Origin: Ferribacterium limneticum
GTDB taxonomy: Bacteria > Pseudomonadota > Gammaproteobacteria > Burkholderiales > Rhodocyclaceae
Direction: 5' to 3'
NCBI RefSeq assembly: GCF_020510625.1
Contig: NZ_CP075191.1
Location: 3,945,501 to 4,009,500 of the forward strand
DNA: 64,000 nt
The translations under genes and the position numbers were made by a program. The notes under the pieces are model-generated. The model saw only the letters and a list, made by a program, of their open reading frames with translations, made no database searches and was not told the origin of the DNA. Of the stretch, positions 8,164 through 16,504 are shown piece by piece. Every line of letters starts with the position of its first letter. Position 1 is the first letter of the stretch.

Positions 8164-9291
8164 TCAGGCCACATCCTTGTACCGCCCATAGGTGTAATGC
8201 GCCGCACAAGCCCCCTCCGACGACACCATGCACGACCCGACCGGATTCTCCGGCGTGCACACCGTCCCGAAAATCTTGCAATCCTGCGGTCGTTTGACCC
8301 CGCGCAGGATCGCCCCGCACTCACAGGCCTTGTGATCGGGCACCGAGGCATAACCGAGCGGAAAGCGCTTTTCGGCGTCAAATTCGGCGAACTGGCTGCG
8401 AATGCGCAGCGCCGAGTAGGGCAGGATGTTCAGGCCGCGCCATTCGAAGTTCTTCCGCATCTCGAACACCTCAGCGACCAGTTGCTGCGCCTTGAGGTTG
8501 CCATCACGGCTGACGGCGCGAGCGAATTCGTTCTCGACCTCGGCACGGCCTTCGTTGACCTGGCGGATCAGCATCTTGATCGCCTGCATCACGTCGAGCG
8601 GCTCGAAGCCGGCGATGACCACCGGCTTGCGGTATTCCTCGGCAAAGAACTCGTAGGGCCGGCTGCCGATAATGGTCGACACGTGGGCCGGACCGATGAA
8701 GCCATCGAGCGGTACGGTGCCCCACTGGCGAACTTCCGGCGATTCGAGGATGCTGGAGATAGCTGACGGCGTCAGGACATGGCAGCAGAGTACCGAGAAA
8801 TTCTTCAGACCGAGCGCCGCCGCCTGCTTGATCGCTACCGCAGTCGGCGGCGTCGTCGTCTCGAAGCCGATGGCGAAGAAGACGACCTGCTTGTCCGGGT
8901 TCTTCTGGGCCAGCGTGACTGCATCGGCGCTCGAATAGACCATCCGGATGTCGCCGCCCCGCGCCTTGGCCTTCATCAGTGACAAGGCATCGGAGGCCGG
9001 CACGCGCAGGCAGTCGCCGTAGGTGCACAGCGTGACACCCTGCTCCAGCGCCAGGCGGATCGCCTGATCGACGCGGCCGATGGGCAGCACGCAAACCGGG
9101 CAGCCCGGGCCGTGGATCATCTTGACGTTGGCCGGCAACAGGTCGGAAACGCCGTAGCGCGAGATGGCGTGGGTGTGGCCGCCGCAGAATTCCATGAAAT
9201 GGTAGCTGCGTGCCGGATCGGCCTCGGCGCGGATCGCTGCCGCCAGCGTTTGCGCGACGTCACCGTCGCGGAACTCGTCGATGTACTTCAT
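8164..9291 (-). CDS. hypD: HypD, Fe(CN)2CO assembly scaffold
   Basis: HypD binds HypC and carries the Fe(CN)2CO unit during [NiFe] active-site assembly. The 375-residue protein shows the family signatures in order: FCGGHTH (about 36-42), GPGCPVCV (about 67-74), FFAIGFETTTPPT (about 138-150), and a C-terminal cysteine cluster for the [4Fe-4S] centre (ACECGAIL, DCKIFGTVC, GSCMVSSEGACAAHY). Its start overlaps the hypC stop by one base (TGATG), giving tight coupling. In most genomes hypE follows directly; here a repeat element separates them. Confidence 0.96.
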   Translation of the reverse strand: MKYIDEFRDGDVAQTLAAAIRAEADPARSYHFMEFCGGHTHAISRYGVSDLLPANVKMIHGPGCPVCVLPIGRVDQAIRLALEQGVTLCTYGDCLRVPASDALSLMKAKARGGDIRMVYSSADAVTLAQKNPDKQVVFFAIGFETTTPPTAVAIKQAAALGLKNFSVLCCHVLTPSAISSILESPEVRQWGTVPLDGFIGPAHVSTIIGSRPYEFFAEEYRKPVVIAGFEPLDVMQAIKMLIRQVNEGRAEVENEFARAVSRDGNLKAQQLVAEVFEMRKNFEWRGLNILPYSALRIRSQFAEFDAEKRFPLGYASVPDHKACECGAILRGVKRPQDCKIFGTVCTPENPVGSCMVSSEGACAAHYTYGRYKDVA

Positions 9292-9539
9292 CAGTGGATG
9301 GTCGGGTCGCCGTCGGCCAAGGCGTGCTCGCCCATTTCGGCGAACAGCTTTAGCGTCTTCGCAGCCTCTTCCGGGTCGAGTTTGTTCAGCGCGTAGCCGA
9401 CATGGACGATCACGTAATCGCCCACCGCCACACCCTCGACCAGGGCCAACGAAATTTCCTTTTTTACCCCGGCCAGATCGACCAGAGCATTGTCGTCGGG
9501 GCGCAGTTCAACGACCTGCGCGGGGATCGCGAGACACAT
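9291..9539 (-). CDS. hypC: HypC, hydrogenase assembly chaperone
   Basis: This 82-residue protein begins MCLAIPAQV. The free Cys2 exposed after removal of Met1 is the functional residue that holds the iron unit with HypD and the large-subunit precursor. A GAGGAG ribosome binding site precedes the ATG. It lies at the end of the hyb operon, 53 bases after hybE, and is coupled to hypD. Two further HypC-family proteins are encoded in the window, one inside each structural operon, so this copy is probably the general one. Which chaperone serves which large subunit cannot be told from sequence alone. Confidence 0.95.
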   Translation of the reverse strand: MCLAIPAQVVELRPDDNALVDLAGVKKEISLALVEGVAVGDYVIVHVGYALNKLDPEEAAKTLKLFAEMGEHALADGDPTIH

Positions 9540-9592
9540 CCGCGTTGCTCCTCAATATCGTTTTTATAGTGGCAGAGTCTAACCCGCCGGAA

Positions 9593-10144
9593 TCAATTTC
9601 GCTTGCCTGCCAGACGCCGAAAAAAGCCACGCCGTGAAACCGCCGGCTTCTCTTCTGCCGCAGCTGCCGGCACCGCTTCCGGGGTGGCCGCCGGCAGGGC
9701 AAATACGGTCTTGATGGCATCCACCGCCACCACGCGCGCCTGCGCCATGTCGGCCAGATTGGTGACCGGGGCGATCAGCGGACAATACTGGTAAGGGCCG
9801 ATATCGGGATCGTCATCGGCAATAAACTGCATGGTGCCGCAGGGCAGGTTCAGGTAGCGCCGTTCGCCGGCCGGAATGTCGCCCCACAACTGGCCGCCAC
9901 CGGAGACCAGCACCAGGTTGAGGAACCACGGCGTGATCACGACACCCAGCCAGTCGCCTTCGTAGCGGGCAAAGCCGATCGCCTCGACGCCCAAGGCCGC
10001 GTTGACGAAAGGCATGTCGCGCATGCGCGTCTGCCAGACGTGACGGTAATGCTTTTCCAGGAAGGCGGTAGGATCGTCGTCGCGCGGCACGGCCGGACGA
10101 ATCGGCGGTGGCGCCAGGGCGGGAGTACGAATGCGTTCAGTCAT
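9593..10144 (-). CDS. hybE: HybE-type hydrogenase chaperone (Hyb operon copy)
   Basis: This 183-residue member of the HybE/HupJ family is thought to guide the large subunit or check maturation before Tat export. Conserved blocks are RMRDMPFVNAALGVEAIGF, GVVITPWFLNLVLV and FIADDDPDIGPYQYCPLIAPV, matching HupJ (29110-29580) in order. The last 15 residues, SRRGFFRRLAGKRN, are a twin-arginine-like string at the C-terminus. It overlaps the upstream hypC-family gene by 8 bases. Position after hybD matches the Escherichia hybD-hybE order. Confidence 0.88.
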   Translation of the reverse strand: MTERIRTPALAPPPIRPAVPRDDDPTAFLEKHYRHVWQTRMRDMPFVNAALGVEAIGFARYEGDWLGVVITPWFLNLVLVSGGGQLWGDIPAGERRYLNLPCGTMQFIADDDPDIGPYQYCPLIAPVTNLADMAQARVVAVDAIKTVFALPAATPEAVPAAAAEEKPAVSRRGFFRRLAGKRN

Positions 10145-10427
10145 GCGGGCGGTTCAAGTCCTGAAAATGCAGTGTCGGATCGAAATCGCCCTCCAACGAG
10201 GCGGCCAGCGCCGAGAGCGCATCCTCGATCAGCGAGCGCTGCTCGTCTTCAACCACTTCCCGCGCCAGCCCCAACGAGGTCAGCACCCAAGTGCCGACCG
10301 GCTGCGGGCCGATCAGCATCATATTGATGCGTTCGCGCTCACCATCCCGCTCGACCCAGGCGAAATCGCCGGCATTTTCGCCCGCACCTTCCCATTCGAC
10401 AATGCGTTTCGGAATCGACAGGCACAT
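10137..10427 (-). CDS. hybG: HypC-family chaperone of the Hyb operon (HybG/HupF-like)
   Basis: This 96-residue protein begins MCLSIPKRIVEWEG, with the essential Cys2. A middle segment NMMLIGPQPVGTWVLTSLGLAREVV is typical of the HupF/HoxL branch of the HypC family. Its ATG overlaps the stop of hybD by one base, which sets the start. In Escherichia the dedicated chaperone of hydrogenase 2 is HybG, and this gene is in the equivalent operon, so the symbol is given by context; by sequence it could equally be named hupF. It probably keeps the HybC precursor open for cofactor insertion, perhaps under oxic stress like HupF. Confidence 0.85.
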   Translation of the reverse strand: MCLSIPKRIVEWEGAGENAGDFAWVERDGERERINMMLIGPQPVGTWVLTSLGLAREVVEDEQRSLIEDALSALAASLEGDFDPTLHFQDLNRPHD

Positions 10428-10906
10428 CAGGTGCGGGCCTTGGCTTCGATGCCGAGCAGGCGCAATTCGGCCAGCGTCATTTCGATCAATTCCGGCACCC
10501 GCGCCGCGACCTCGGGTGACAGTTTCATGCCTAGGCTCATCGACACCGGCTGCATGCCGACGATGGCAATCGACTTCGGGGCCTTGTCCGTGAATTCCAG
10601 ACTGGCCAGCACATCGGACAGGCTGACCTGATGCGGCGACAACTTGGTCTTGAAGAAGACCGGCACGTCGTCGCCCTTGAGCAGGATGGGGGTGGCCGGC
10701 GGCTGATTGGCACGGACGCAATCGACAACGATCAGGCCATCGAGGTCTTCCAGCTGCTCCAGCATCTCCATGCCGCAAGTGCCGCCGTCGATTACTTCGA
10801 CGTCCGGCGGCAGCACGTAGTCGCGCTCCAAGGCTTCGATGGTGCGAACGCCGACACCCTCATCGGTCAGCAGGATGTTGCCTATACCCAATACGACGAT
10901 ACGCAT
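10427..10906 (-). CDS. hybD: HybD, hydrogenase maturation protease
   Basis: This endopeptidase cuts the C-terminal extension off the nickel-loaded large subunit, here most likely HybC. The 159-residue protein starts at MRIVVLGIGNILLTDEG, with a GGAA upstream; a longer frame to 10963 overlaps nothing useful and is rejected. The three nickel-sensing residues known from HybD are present: Glu in TDEGVGV, Asp in IVVDCVRA and His in SPHQVSL. It is placed directly after hybC, 68 bases away. A second protease gene, hupD, serves the hup operon. Confidence 0.94.
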   Translation of the reverse strand: MRIVVLGIGNILLTDEGVGVRTIEALERDYVLPPDVEVIDGGTCGMEMLEQLEDLDGLIVVDCVRANQPPATPILLKGDDVPVFFKTKLSPHQVSLSDVLASLEFTDKAPKSIAIVGMQPVSMSLGMKLSPEVAARVPELIEMTLAELRLLGIEAKART

Positions 10907-10973
10907 GTTCAATTCCAAAAAAACGGGGCGCGAGCATTGTCGCGCCCCCAACGCAGAGTTCATTTGCGGTCGA

Positions 10974-12686
10974 TCAAACCGCCTTCACCGTGACCACCGG
11001 ATTGTTCTCCTGATCGACCACATGCACAGCGCAAGCCAGGCAGGGGTCGAAGGAGTGCACCGTGCGCAAGACCTCAAGCGGTTTCTCGGGATCGGCCACC
11101 GGGTTGTCGATCAGGCAGGCCTCATAAGCGCCCGGCTGGTCTTTTTCGTTGCGCGGCGCGGCATTCCAGGTGGTCGGCACGACGCACTGGTAGTTCTTGA
11201 TCTTGCCGGAATCGATGACCACCCAGTGCGACAGCACGCCGCGCGGCGCCTCGTGGAAGCCGACCCCCATCTGCTCGCCCTTCGGGAAGACCGGACGGTT
11301 GAAAGTCTTCAGGTCGCCCTTGGCCATGTTGGCGAGCAGCAGATCCCACTGGTTGATCAGTTCATCGACCTGCACCGCGCAGCCGACCGCCCGCGCCGCA
11401 TGGCGGCCGATGGTCGAATGCAGCGCCTCGACGCCAACCTTGGCGCCGGCGACCGTGGAGACCAGATCGAGCGCTGCAGTGGCGTACTTCTTGGTCGGCT
11501 CGTGACCGGCGGCCAGCATGTTCATGACGCGCGGCAGCGGGCCGACCTGCATCGGCTTGCCGTAGAAGGTCGGCGACTTCAGCCACGAATACTTTCCGTC
11601 ATCCTGGAAGTCGGTGTAATTCGGCGTCGTTTCGCCCTTGTACGGATGCAGCGACTTGTCGTTGCCACCGCTGTAGTTGTACCAGGAATGCTTGATCGCC
11701 TCGGACACGCCGTCGGTGAAGTACTTGTCGTTGAAGGTCGTGATCGCCTTGAAGCTCTCCAGCTTGCCGCCTTCGATGTAGCCGCCGGGCAGCGCAAACT
11801 TCTCTCCCTTGCCGTCGAGCGGAATATCCGGCACGCACAGGTAGTCGGTGATGCCCTTGCCGTACTTGGTCCAGTCGGCGTAGAAGCCGCCGATGGCGCC
11901 GACGTCGATCAGATAGACATTCTTGACGAAGTCTTCCAGCTTCAGCATCCATTCCTTGATCGCCAGCAGGCGCTCGACCGTCAGCACCGACTGCGAATCG
12001 ACCGACAGCGGGTTGGCGACGCCGCCAACGGCGACGTTCTGGATGTGCGGCGACTTGGAGCCGAGCACGGCAACAATCTTGCTGGCGTAGCGCTGCACTT
12101 CCAGCGCCTGCAGGTAGTGCGAAACAGCCAGCAGGTTCACTTCCGGCGTCAGCTTCATGGCCGGATGGCCCCAGTAGCCGTTGGTGAAAATGCCGAGCTG
12201 GCCGGTGCCGACGAAGCCCTTCAGGCGTTCCTGTACCTTGGTGAATTCAGCCTTGCTGTTGCCGCTCCAGTTGGAAAGGCTTTCGGCCAGGCTGGCGGTC
12301 TTGGCCGGATCGGCCTTCAGCGCGCTGACCACGTCGACCCAATCGAGCGCCGACAGGTGATAGAAATGGACGATGTGATCATGCACGGCGTGGGCCAGGA
12401 TGATCATGTTGCGGATGTATTGCGCGTTGACCGGGATTTCCAGCTGCAGCGCGTTCTCGACGGCACGCACCGAAGCAATGGCATGCACGGTGGTGCACAC
12501 GCCGCAGATGCGCTGGGTGATTGCCCAGGCGTCGCGCGGATCGCGGCCGATCAGGATATTCTCGACGCCCCGCCACATCTGGCCGGAGGCCCAGGCCTTC
12601 TTGACGCGGCCGCCGTCCACTTCGACGTCGACGCGGAGGTGACCTTCGATACGGGTGACCGGGTCGATGGTGACACGTTTGTTCAT
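10974..12686 (-). CDS. hybC: HybC, hydrogenase-2 type large subunit
   Basis: This catalytic [NiFe] subunit (570 residues) belongs to a membrane-bound, quinone-linked H2 uptake enzyme. The N-terminal motif RICGVCTTVH (about 60-69) and the C-terminal DPCLACAVH supply the four nickel-binding cysteines. After the cleavage His there is a 15-residue extension (VVDQENNPVVTVKAV) that a protease must remove. An AGGAG ribosome binding site precedes the ATG. It is the fourth gene of a hybO-A-B-C order, as in Escherichia hydrogenase 2, and is distinct in length and sequence from HupL. Folding, cofactor insertion and co-export with HybO across the membrane are inferred from the family. Confidence 0.96.
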   Translation of the reverse strand: MNKRVTIDPVTRIEGHLRVDVEVDGGRVKKAWASGQMWRGVENILIGRDPRDAWAITQRICGVCTTVHAIASVRAVENALQLEIPVNAQYIRNMIILAHAVHDHIVHFYHLSALDWVDVVSALKADPAKTASLAESLSNWSGNSKAEFTKVQERLKGFVGTGQLGIFTNGYWGHPAMKLTPEVNLLAVSHYLQALEVQRYASKIVAVLGSKSPHIQNVAVGGVANPLSVDSQSVLTVERLLAIKEWMLKLEDFVKNVYLIDVGAIGGFYADWTKYGKGITDYLCVPDIPLDGKGEKFALPGGYIEGGKLESFKAITTFNDKYFTDGVSEAIKHSWYNYSGGNDKSLHPYKGETTPNYTDFQDDGKYSWLKSPTFYGKPMQVGPLPRVMNMLAAGHEPTKKYATAALDLVSTVAGAKVGVEALHSTIGRHAARAVGCAVQVDELINQWDLLLANMAKGDLKTFNRPVFPKGEQMGVGFHEAPRGVLSHWVVIDSGKIKNYQCVVPTTWNAAPRNEKDQPGAYEACLIDNPVADPEKPLEVLRTVHSFDPCLACAVHVVDQENNPVVTVKAV

Positions 12687-12707
12687 GTTGTTCTCCTATC
12701 CCTGAAT

Positions 12708-13868
12708 TCAGTGTGCGGCGCCTTCCCGGGGCAGAACCGGGAAGCGACGGGTGATGATGATGTAGCCGAGCACTTCGAGCGCGAACATGCCGAGGGTGAC
12801 CAGCAGTTCGGCGATGCTCGGGAAATAGTTCCAGCCGTGGTCGACGCCGAGACCGGTGTCGTAGCCGATCAGGAAGCCGTTGATGCGGAGCAGGATGCCG
12901 CCGAGCATGATCGAGCAGCCGGCGACGAACAGCCGGGCCGGGTTGCGCCGGGCGCCCGCTGTGCCGACGATGAAGTACGGCGCGACGAAGCAGGCCATTT
13001 CCAGCCAGAAGAAGAAGGCTTCAAGGCTGGGCTTCAGCGCATGGCCAAGCGCGCCACGCACCACCAGATCGCCGAAGCGCACGGCCAGGAAAGCGGCCAG
13101 CACGCCGAGCATGATCTTGGCCATCGGCTGCAACAGGTGCATCTCAATCTCGCGCCGGTAGGCCGAAGCCGCGATGCAGGATTCGAAGAGCACGATGCCG
13201 TAGCCGATGGTGATGGCCGACAGCAGGTAGAGCAGCGGCACGATGGGCGTCTGCCACAGCGGATTGACCTGCGGCCCCATGACCACCAGCATGGTGCCGA
13301 GCGAGGACTGGTGCATCATCGGCAACAGCGTGCCGAGTGCGATGAAGAAGAACAGCACCTTCTCCAGCTTCTGCTTCTGCACCTTCAGGCCCCATTGCTC
13401 CATGAAGACCGGCGAGAATTCAATCCACATCACCGTGATGTAGGCCGAGATGCACACCGCCACCTCGAACATCACCGAATTGGGATTGGCGTAGCCCGGC
13501 CACAGGATGTGCCAGAAATTCCACCAGCGACCAAGGTCGAACAGCACGCCGACACCGGCCAGCGTGTAGCCGAACAGCGAGGCAAGCAGCGCCGGCCGCA
13601 CCAGCGGATGGTAATGGCCGCGGTTGAAGATATAGACCAGCATGGCCACCGAGAAGCCGCCGCAGGCGAAGGCCGAACCGATGACCACATCGACCACCAC
13701 CCAGATACCCCACGGGTAGCCGTCGTTCAGGTTGGTCACCGCACCGAGGCCGAAGATGAAGCGGACGAAGAGCACGGCAAACATCGCCGCAATCAACAGG
13801 CCACAGATCATCACCGGCAGATTGAACAGCTTGCCGCCAACCGGGGCGGCGGGATGATGGGCGCTCAT
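12708..13868 (-). CDS. hybB: HybB, integral membrane subunit (NrfD family)
   Basis: This 386-residue protein has about ten predicted membrane helices and passes electrons from the hydrogenase FeS chain to quinone. In related enzymes this can run in either direction with proton movement. Family features include TNLNDGYPWGIWVVVDVVIG, GYTLAGVGVLFDLGRWWNFWHI and HQSSLGTMLVV. No heme is expected, in contrast to HupC of the other operon. Its start overlaps the hybA stop by 4 bases. The pairing of an FeS protein (HybA) and an NrfD-type protein (HybB) marks this as a group 1c enzyme. Confidence 0.95.
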   Translation of the reverse strand: MSAHHPAAPVGGKLFNLPVMICGLLIAAMFAVLFVRFIFGLGAVTNLNDGYPWGIWVVVDVVIGSAFACGGFSVAMLVYIFNRGHYHPLVRPALLASLFGYTLAGVGVLFDLGRWWNFWHILWPGYANPNSVMFEVAVCISAYITVMWIEFSPVFMEQWGLKVQKQKLEKVLFFFIALGTLLPMMHQSSLGTMLVVMGPQVNPLWQTPIVPLLYLLSAITIGYGIVLFESCIAASAYRREIEMHLLQPMAKIMLGVLAAFLAVRFGDLVVRGALGHALKPSLEAFFFWLEMACFVAPYFIVGTAGARRNPARLFVAGCSIMLGGILLRINGFLIGYDTGLGVDHGWNYFPSIAELLVTLGMFALEVLGYIIITRRFPVLPREGAAH

Positions 13869-14902
13869 GATTGCCCTCCCTTCTGGTTTTTACTCGCTTC
13901 ATCGTCTTCCGGCACGACGTTGCGCTTGGCGACCCAGGTCAGGCCGGCGAGCACGGCGAGCGGCATGATCAGGCCGCCGTACAGCGTGTGCTGGATGGTT
14001 TCCGAGGTGGCAGCCGAAGATTTCGGCGGCAGGTCCGGCAGGCCGGCCTTCTGGAAATTGACCGCCGACAGCTTCAGCACCTGAGTACCGCCATATTCGG
14101 TTTCGCCATAGACGTGCTGCAGGTAGTTGCCGACCTTCGCCTGATAGCTTTGGTCGACCAGGCCTTTCCACTGGGCTGCCTGCTCGGGTGTTTCGCCCTT
14201 GGCCGGCAGGCGGCCACGCGGAATGGTCGTCCATTCGCCCGGCTTGACAGCCAGACGGCGCTTGGCTTCGGCCAGCAAATCCTCGGTGCGGCCGAACAGC
14301 GTGGCGCCGGTCGGGCAAACCTCGGCGCAGGCCGAATAATGACCGTCCTTGTGACGATGCCGGCACAGCTCGCACTTGCCGATCTTGCCGGTCGGCGAAT
14401 CGTACTGGTACTTCGGAATGCCGAACGGGCAGGCGGCGACGCAGTAGCGGCAGCCGATGCAGGCGTCGGGGTCGTAGCCGACGACGCCGGTCACCGGATC
14501 CTTGGTCATCGCCGACACCGGGCAGGCCGAGACGCAGGACGGGTCGGCGCAGTGCATGCACGAAGTCTTCATGAAGGAGAAGCCGTTCAGTTCGCTGTCC
14601 TTCGTTTCCATCGTGCCGTTGCGGTACATCTTGATCAGGTTGAAGGTGTGGCCGCTGGTGTCGAGCGGCGTATCCCACAACTTGTCCATGGCCGTGAATT
14701 CAGCCGGGTTCTCGTTAGCCTGCTTGCAGGCTGCCACGCAAGCCTGGCAACCGACGCACAACGTGGCGTCGTAAAGCAGGCCGAGGCCTTCTGGCGGTCG
14801 AACGAGGGTATCGCGGGCGCAGGCCGTTTCCGGCAGCACGGCCGAAGCAGCCGCTGCGCCGCCGGCCAGGCAGCTCCGTAGAAAATTGCGTCGGGATGTC
14901 AT
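13865..14902 (-). CDS. hybA: HybA, periplasmic ferredoxin-like electron carrier
   Basis: This 345-residue protein begins MTSRRNFLRSCLAGG, a twin-arginine signal, preceded by a GGAGG ribosome binding site; longer in-frame starts are rejected. Four cysteine clusters follow: CVGCQACVAACK, CMHCADPSCVSACP, CIGCRYCVAACP and CELC with CAEVCP, sufficient for four [4Fe-4S] centres. A C-terminal helix (about 305-325, TLYGGLIMPLAVLAGLTWV) anchors it in the membrane. It links HybO to HybB. It overlaps hybB by 4 bases and follows hybO by one base. Confidence 0.95.
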   Translation of the reverse strand: MTSRRNFLRSCLAGGAAAASAVLPETACARDTLVRPPEGLGLLYDATLCVGCQACVAACKQANENPAEFTAMDKLWDTPLDTSGHTFNLIKMYRNGTMETKDSELNGFSFMKTSCMHCADPSCVSACPVSAMTKDPVTGVVGYDPDACIGCRYCVAACPFGIPKYQYDSPTGKIGKCELCRHRHKDGHYSACAEVCPTGATLFGRTEDLLAEAKRRLAVKPGEWTTIPRGRLPAKGETPEQAAQWKGLVDQSYQAKVGNYLQHVYGETEYGGTQVLKLSAVNFQKAGLPDLPPKSSAATSETIQHTLYGGLIMPLAVLAGLTWVAKRNVVPEDDEASKNQKGGQS

Positions 14903-14903
14903 G

Positions 14904-16076
14904 TCAGACCTCCGTTTTTTCGCCAGACTTCTTCGCTTCTTCCATCTGCTCGGCCTTGTGCGACAGGCCGAGATTCTTGGCGACCATCGCCCCGGCACCC
15001 GCTGCTGCACCCGCCACGGCGGCCAGCACAGCAGCCGAGCCAAGCGTCGCGCCGACACCCTTTTCCTCGACGATGCGCGGCAGGAAGGCGGAAGGCTCGA
15101 TGTTCTTCAGCTTGGCCACTGCATGGATCGGCTTCTCGAAGCCGACGCCCTGCTCGGTACAGCCGATGCAGGGGTGGCCGCAGCCGACTGGCCAGGTACC
15201 GGCACCCGCGTCACCGAATTGGATGGTCGGACAGTTGGCGTAGGTTTCCGGCCCCTTGCAACCCAGCTTGTACAGGCAGTGGCCCTTGCGGTGGCCGTCA
15301 TCACCGAACTCCATGGCGAAGCGGCCAGCATCAAAGTGGGCGCGGCGCTCGCAGTTTTCATGCACCAGGCGGGAATAGGCGAATTTCGGGCGACCGAGGT
15401 GATCGACCGCCGGCAGGGCGCCGAAGGTCAGGAAATGGACGACCGTGGACAGGAAGTTGTACGGATTGGGCGGGCAGCCGGGGATGGTCACCACCGGCTT
15501 GCCGAGCACCTTGTCCACGCCCTTGGCGCCGGTCGGATTCGGATCGGTCGACGGCATGCCACCCCACGAAGCGCAGGAACCGATGGCGATCACCGCTGCC
15601 GCGTCGGCCGCACATTCGGTCAGCAGCTCGATCGCCGTCTTGCCGCCGATCTTGCAGTAGATGCCGTTGTCGCGGGTCGGGATAGCACCCTCGACGACCA
15701 GGATGTACTTGCCCTTGTTCTCGGCCATCGCCGTCTTGCGCGCCGCTTCGACCTGGTGGCCAGCCGCCGCGAACAGCGTCTCGTGGTAATCGAGCGAAAT
15801 GACGTCGAGAATCAGCTTTTCCAGCGTCGGATGCTCGGCGCGCAGGATGGACTCGGTACACCCGGTGCATTCCTGAAAATGCAGCCAGATCACACTCGGC
15901 CGCTTCTTGGTCGCCACCGCCTCGGCCACCGCGGCATCCGCCCCTTGCGGCAAGCCCAGCGTGGTCGCCAGTGCGGCGCAGAATTGCAGGAACTCACGCC
16001 GGTCCATCGACAAACGCGCAGCCGCAGCTTCGATGCGATCGTCCTGTTCCAGCGAAATCAAATTTTGGTTGGCCAT
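14904..16076 (-). CDS. hybO: HybO, hydrogenase-2 type small subunit
   Basis: This FeS subunit (390 residues) partners HybC. The ATG at 16076 has GGGGAG at good spacing, better than the in-frame start at 16109. A Tat signal is seen at MDRREFLQFCAALATTLGL (about 24-42), set back from the N-terminus as is usual for HybO. The proximal cluster uses the standard four cysteines (ECTGCTES, GSCASWGG, and later PGCPPNP). It lacks the two extra cysteines of O2-tolerant enzymes, so O2 sensitivity is inferred. The C-terminus has an alanine-rich membrane helix. It is the first gene of the hyb operon and lies 79 bases downstream of the predicted sigma-54 start site. Confidence 0.95.
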   Translation of the reverse strand: MANQNLISLEQDDRIEAAAARLSMDRREFLQFCAALATTLGLPQGADAAVAEAVATKKRPSVIWLHFQECTGCTESILRAEHPTLEKLILDVISLDYHETLFAAAGHQVEAARKTAMAENKGKYILVVEGAIPTRDNGIYCKIGGKTAIELLTECAADAAAVIAIGSCASWGGMPSTDPNPTGAKGVDKVLGKPVVTIPGCPPNPYNFLSTVVHFLTFGALPAVDHLGRPKFAYSRLVHENCERRAHFDAGRFAMEFGDDGHRKGHCLYKLGCKGPETYANCPTIQFGDAGAGTWPVGCGHPCIGCTEQGVGFEKPIHAVAKLKNIEPSAFLPRIVEEKGVGATLGSAAVLAAVAGAAAGAGAMVAKNLGLSHKAEQMEEAKKSGEKTEV

Positions 16077-16165
16077 GGATCTCCCCTTTTTTGCTTTCAC
16101 GTCGGCCACTGGCCGACACGCCTCTCTGCTGGGGATCAGGCAATTGTTTTATTGGAATAGCTAAC

Positions 16166-16181
16166 AGCAACAAGCGGGCCA
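16166..16181 (-). promoter_or_regulatory. candidate sigma-54 promoter of the hyb operon
   Basis: On the minus strand the sequence reads TGGCCCGCTTGTTGCT. It has GG at 16180-16179 and GC at 16168-16167, exactly ten bases apart, close to the sigma-54 consensus TGGCAC-N5-TTGCT. Transcription would start near 16155, about 79 bases before the hybO ATG. An NtrC-type activator, HoxA, is encoded nearby. Confidence 0.7.
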
Positions 16182-16198
16182 GTAAATAAATTTCATTA

Positions 16199-16216
16199 TT
16201 TACAATCACTTGTAAA
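16199..16216. promoter_or_regulatory. perfect 7-4-7 dyad upstream of the hyb promoter
   Basis: TTTACAATCACTTGTAAA is a perfect inverted repeat with 7-base arms, about 44-61 bases upstream of the predicted hyb start site. It is not an FNR consensus and its regulator is unknown. The rest of the 428-base gap between hybO and hicA (16077-16504) holds this promoter region, AT-rich DNA and the hicA operator; I see no gene in it. Confidence 0.55.
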
Positions 16217-16447
16217 AATTCATCGTCAAAACCCGGCAAAAAACCCGGCATAGGCTTTCCACTTCGCAAGGCGAGGTGATCAGGGGCTTGTCAGACTTGA
16301 GGAGTAGATATTTTGGAGGCGAAGCTGAGTCCTATACATCCCCGAGTTGCCCCCTTAATCGATTGACAACGGCATCAGATTAGATGACATTGCCCTGTCT
16401 CATTCGCACGACCGTGGAGCGGTGTGCATTACCAACACGGTGGAAAC

Positions 16448-16501
16448 AGTTACACCATGTAACTATTTTTCAGTTACAATCCGCAGCCCGTTCAAGTAAC
16501 C
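16448..16501. promoter_or_regulatory. candidate HicB operator and hicA promoter
   Basis: AGTTACACCATGTAACT (16448-16464) is a perfect dyad with 7-base arms. Another AGTTACA half-site is at 16472-16478 and a reversed GTAAC at 16496-16500, just before the hicA ATG. TACAAT at 16475-16480 is a plausible -10 box inside the repeats, so binding would block transcription. HicB antitoxins with ribbon-helix-helix domains repress their own operons in this way. Confidence 0.6.
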
Positions 16502-16504
16502 TAT

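Noticed and set aside
7488..8381. 297-residue open frame on the minus strand across the hypD-hypE gap
   Set aside because: It is made from the inverted-repeat element and the end of hypD antisense to frame, is rich in Arg/Pro/Ser and has no family features; both strands of the element are open equally.
10839..14084. 1081-residue open frame on the plus strand opposite hybC and hybB
   Set aside because: It is an antisense shadow of high-GC coding sequence; the minus strand encodes clear hydrogenase subunits with intact motifs.
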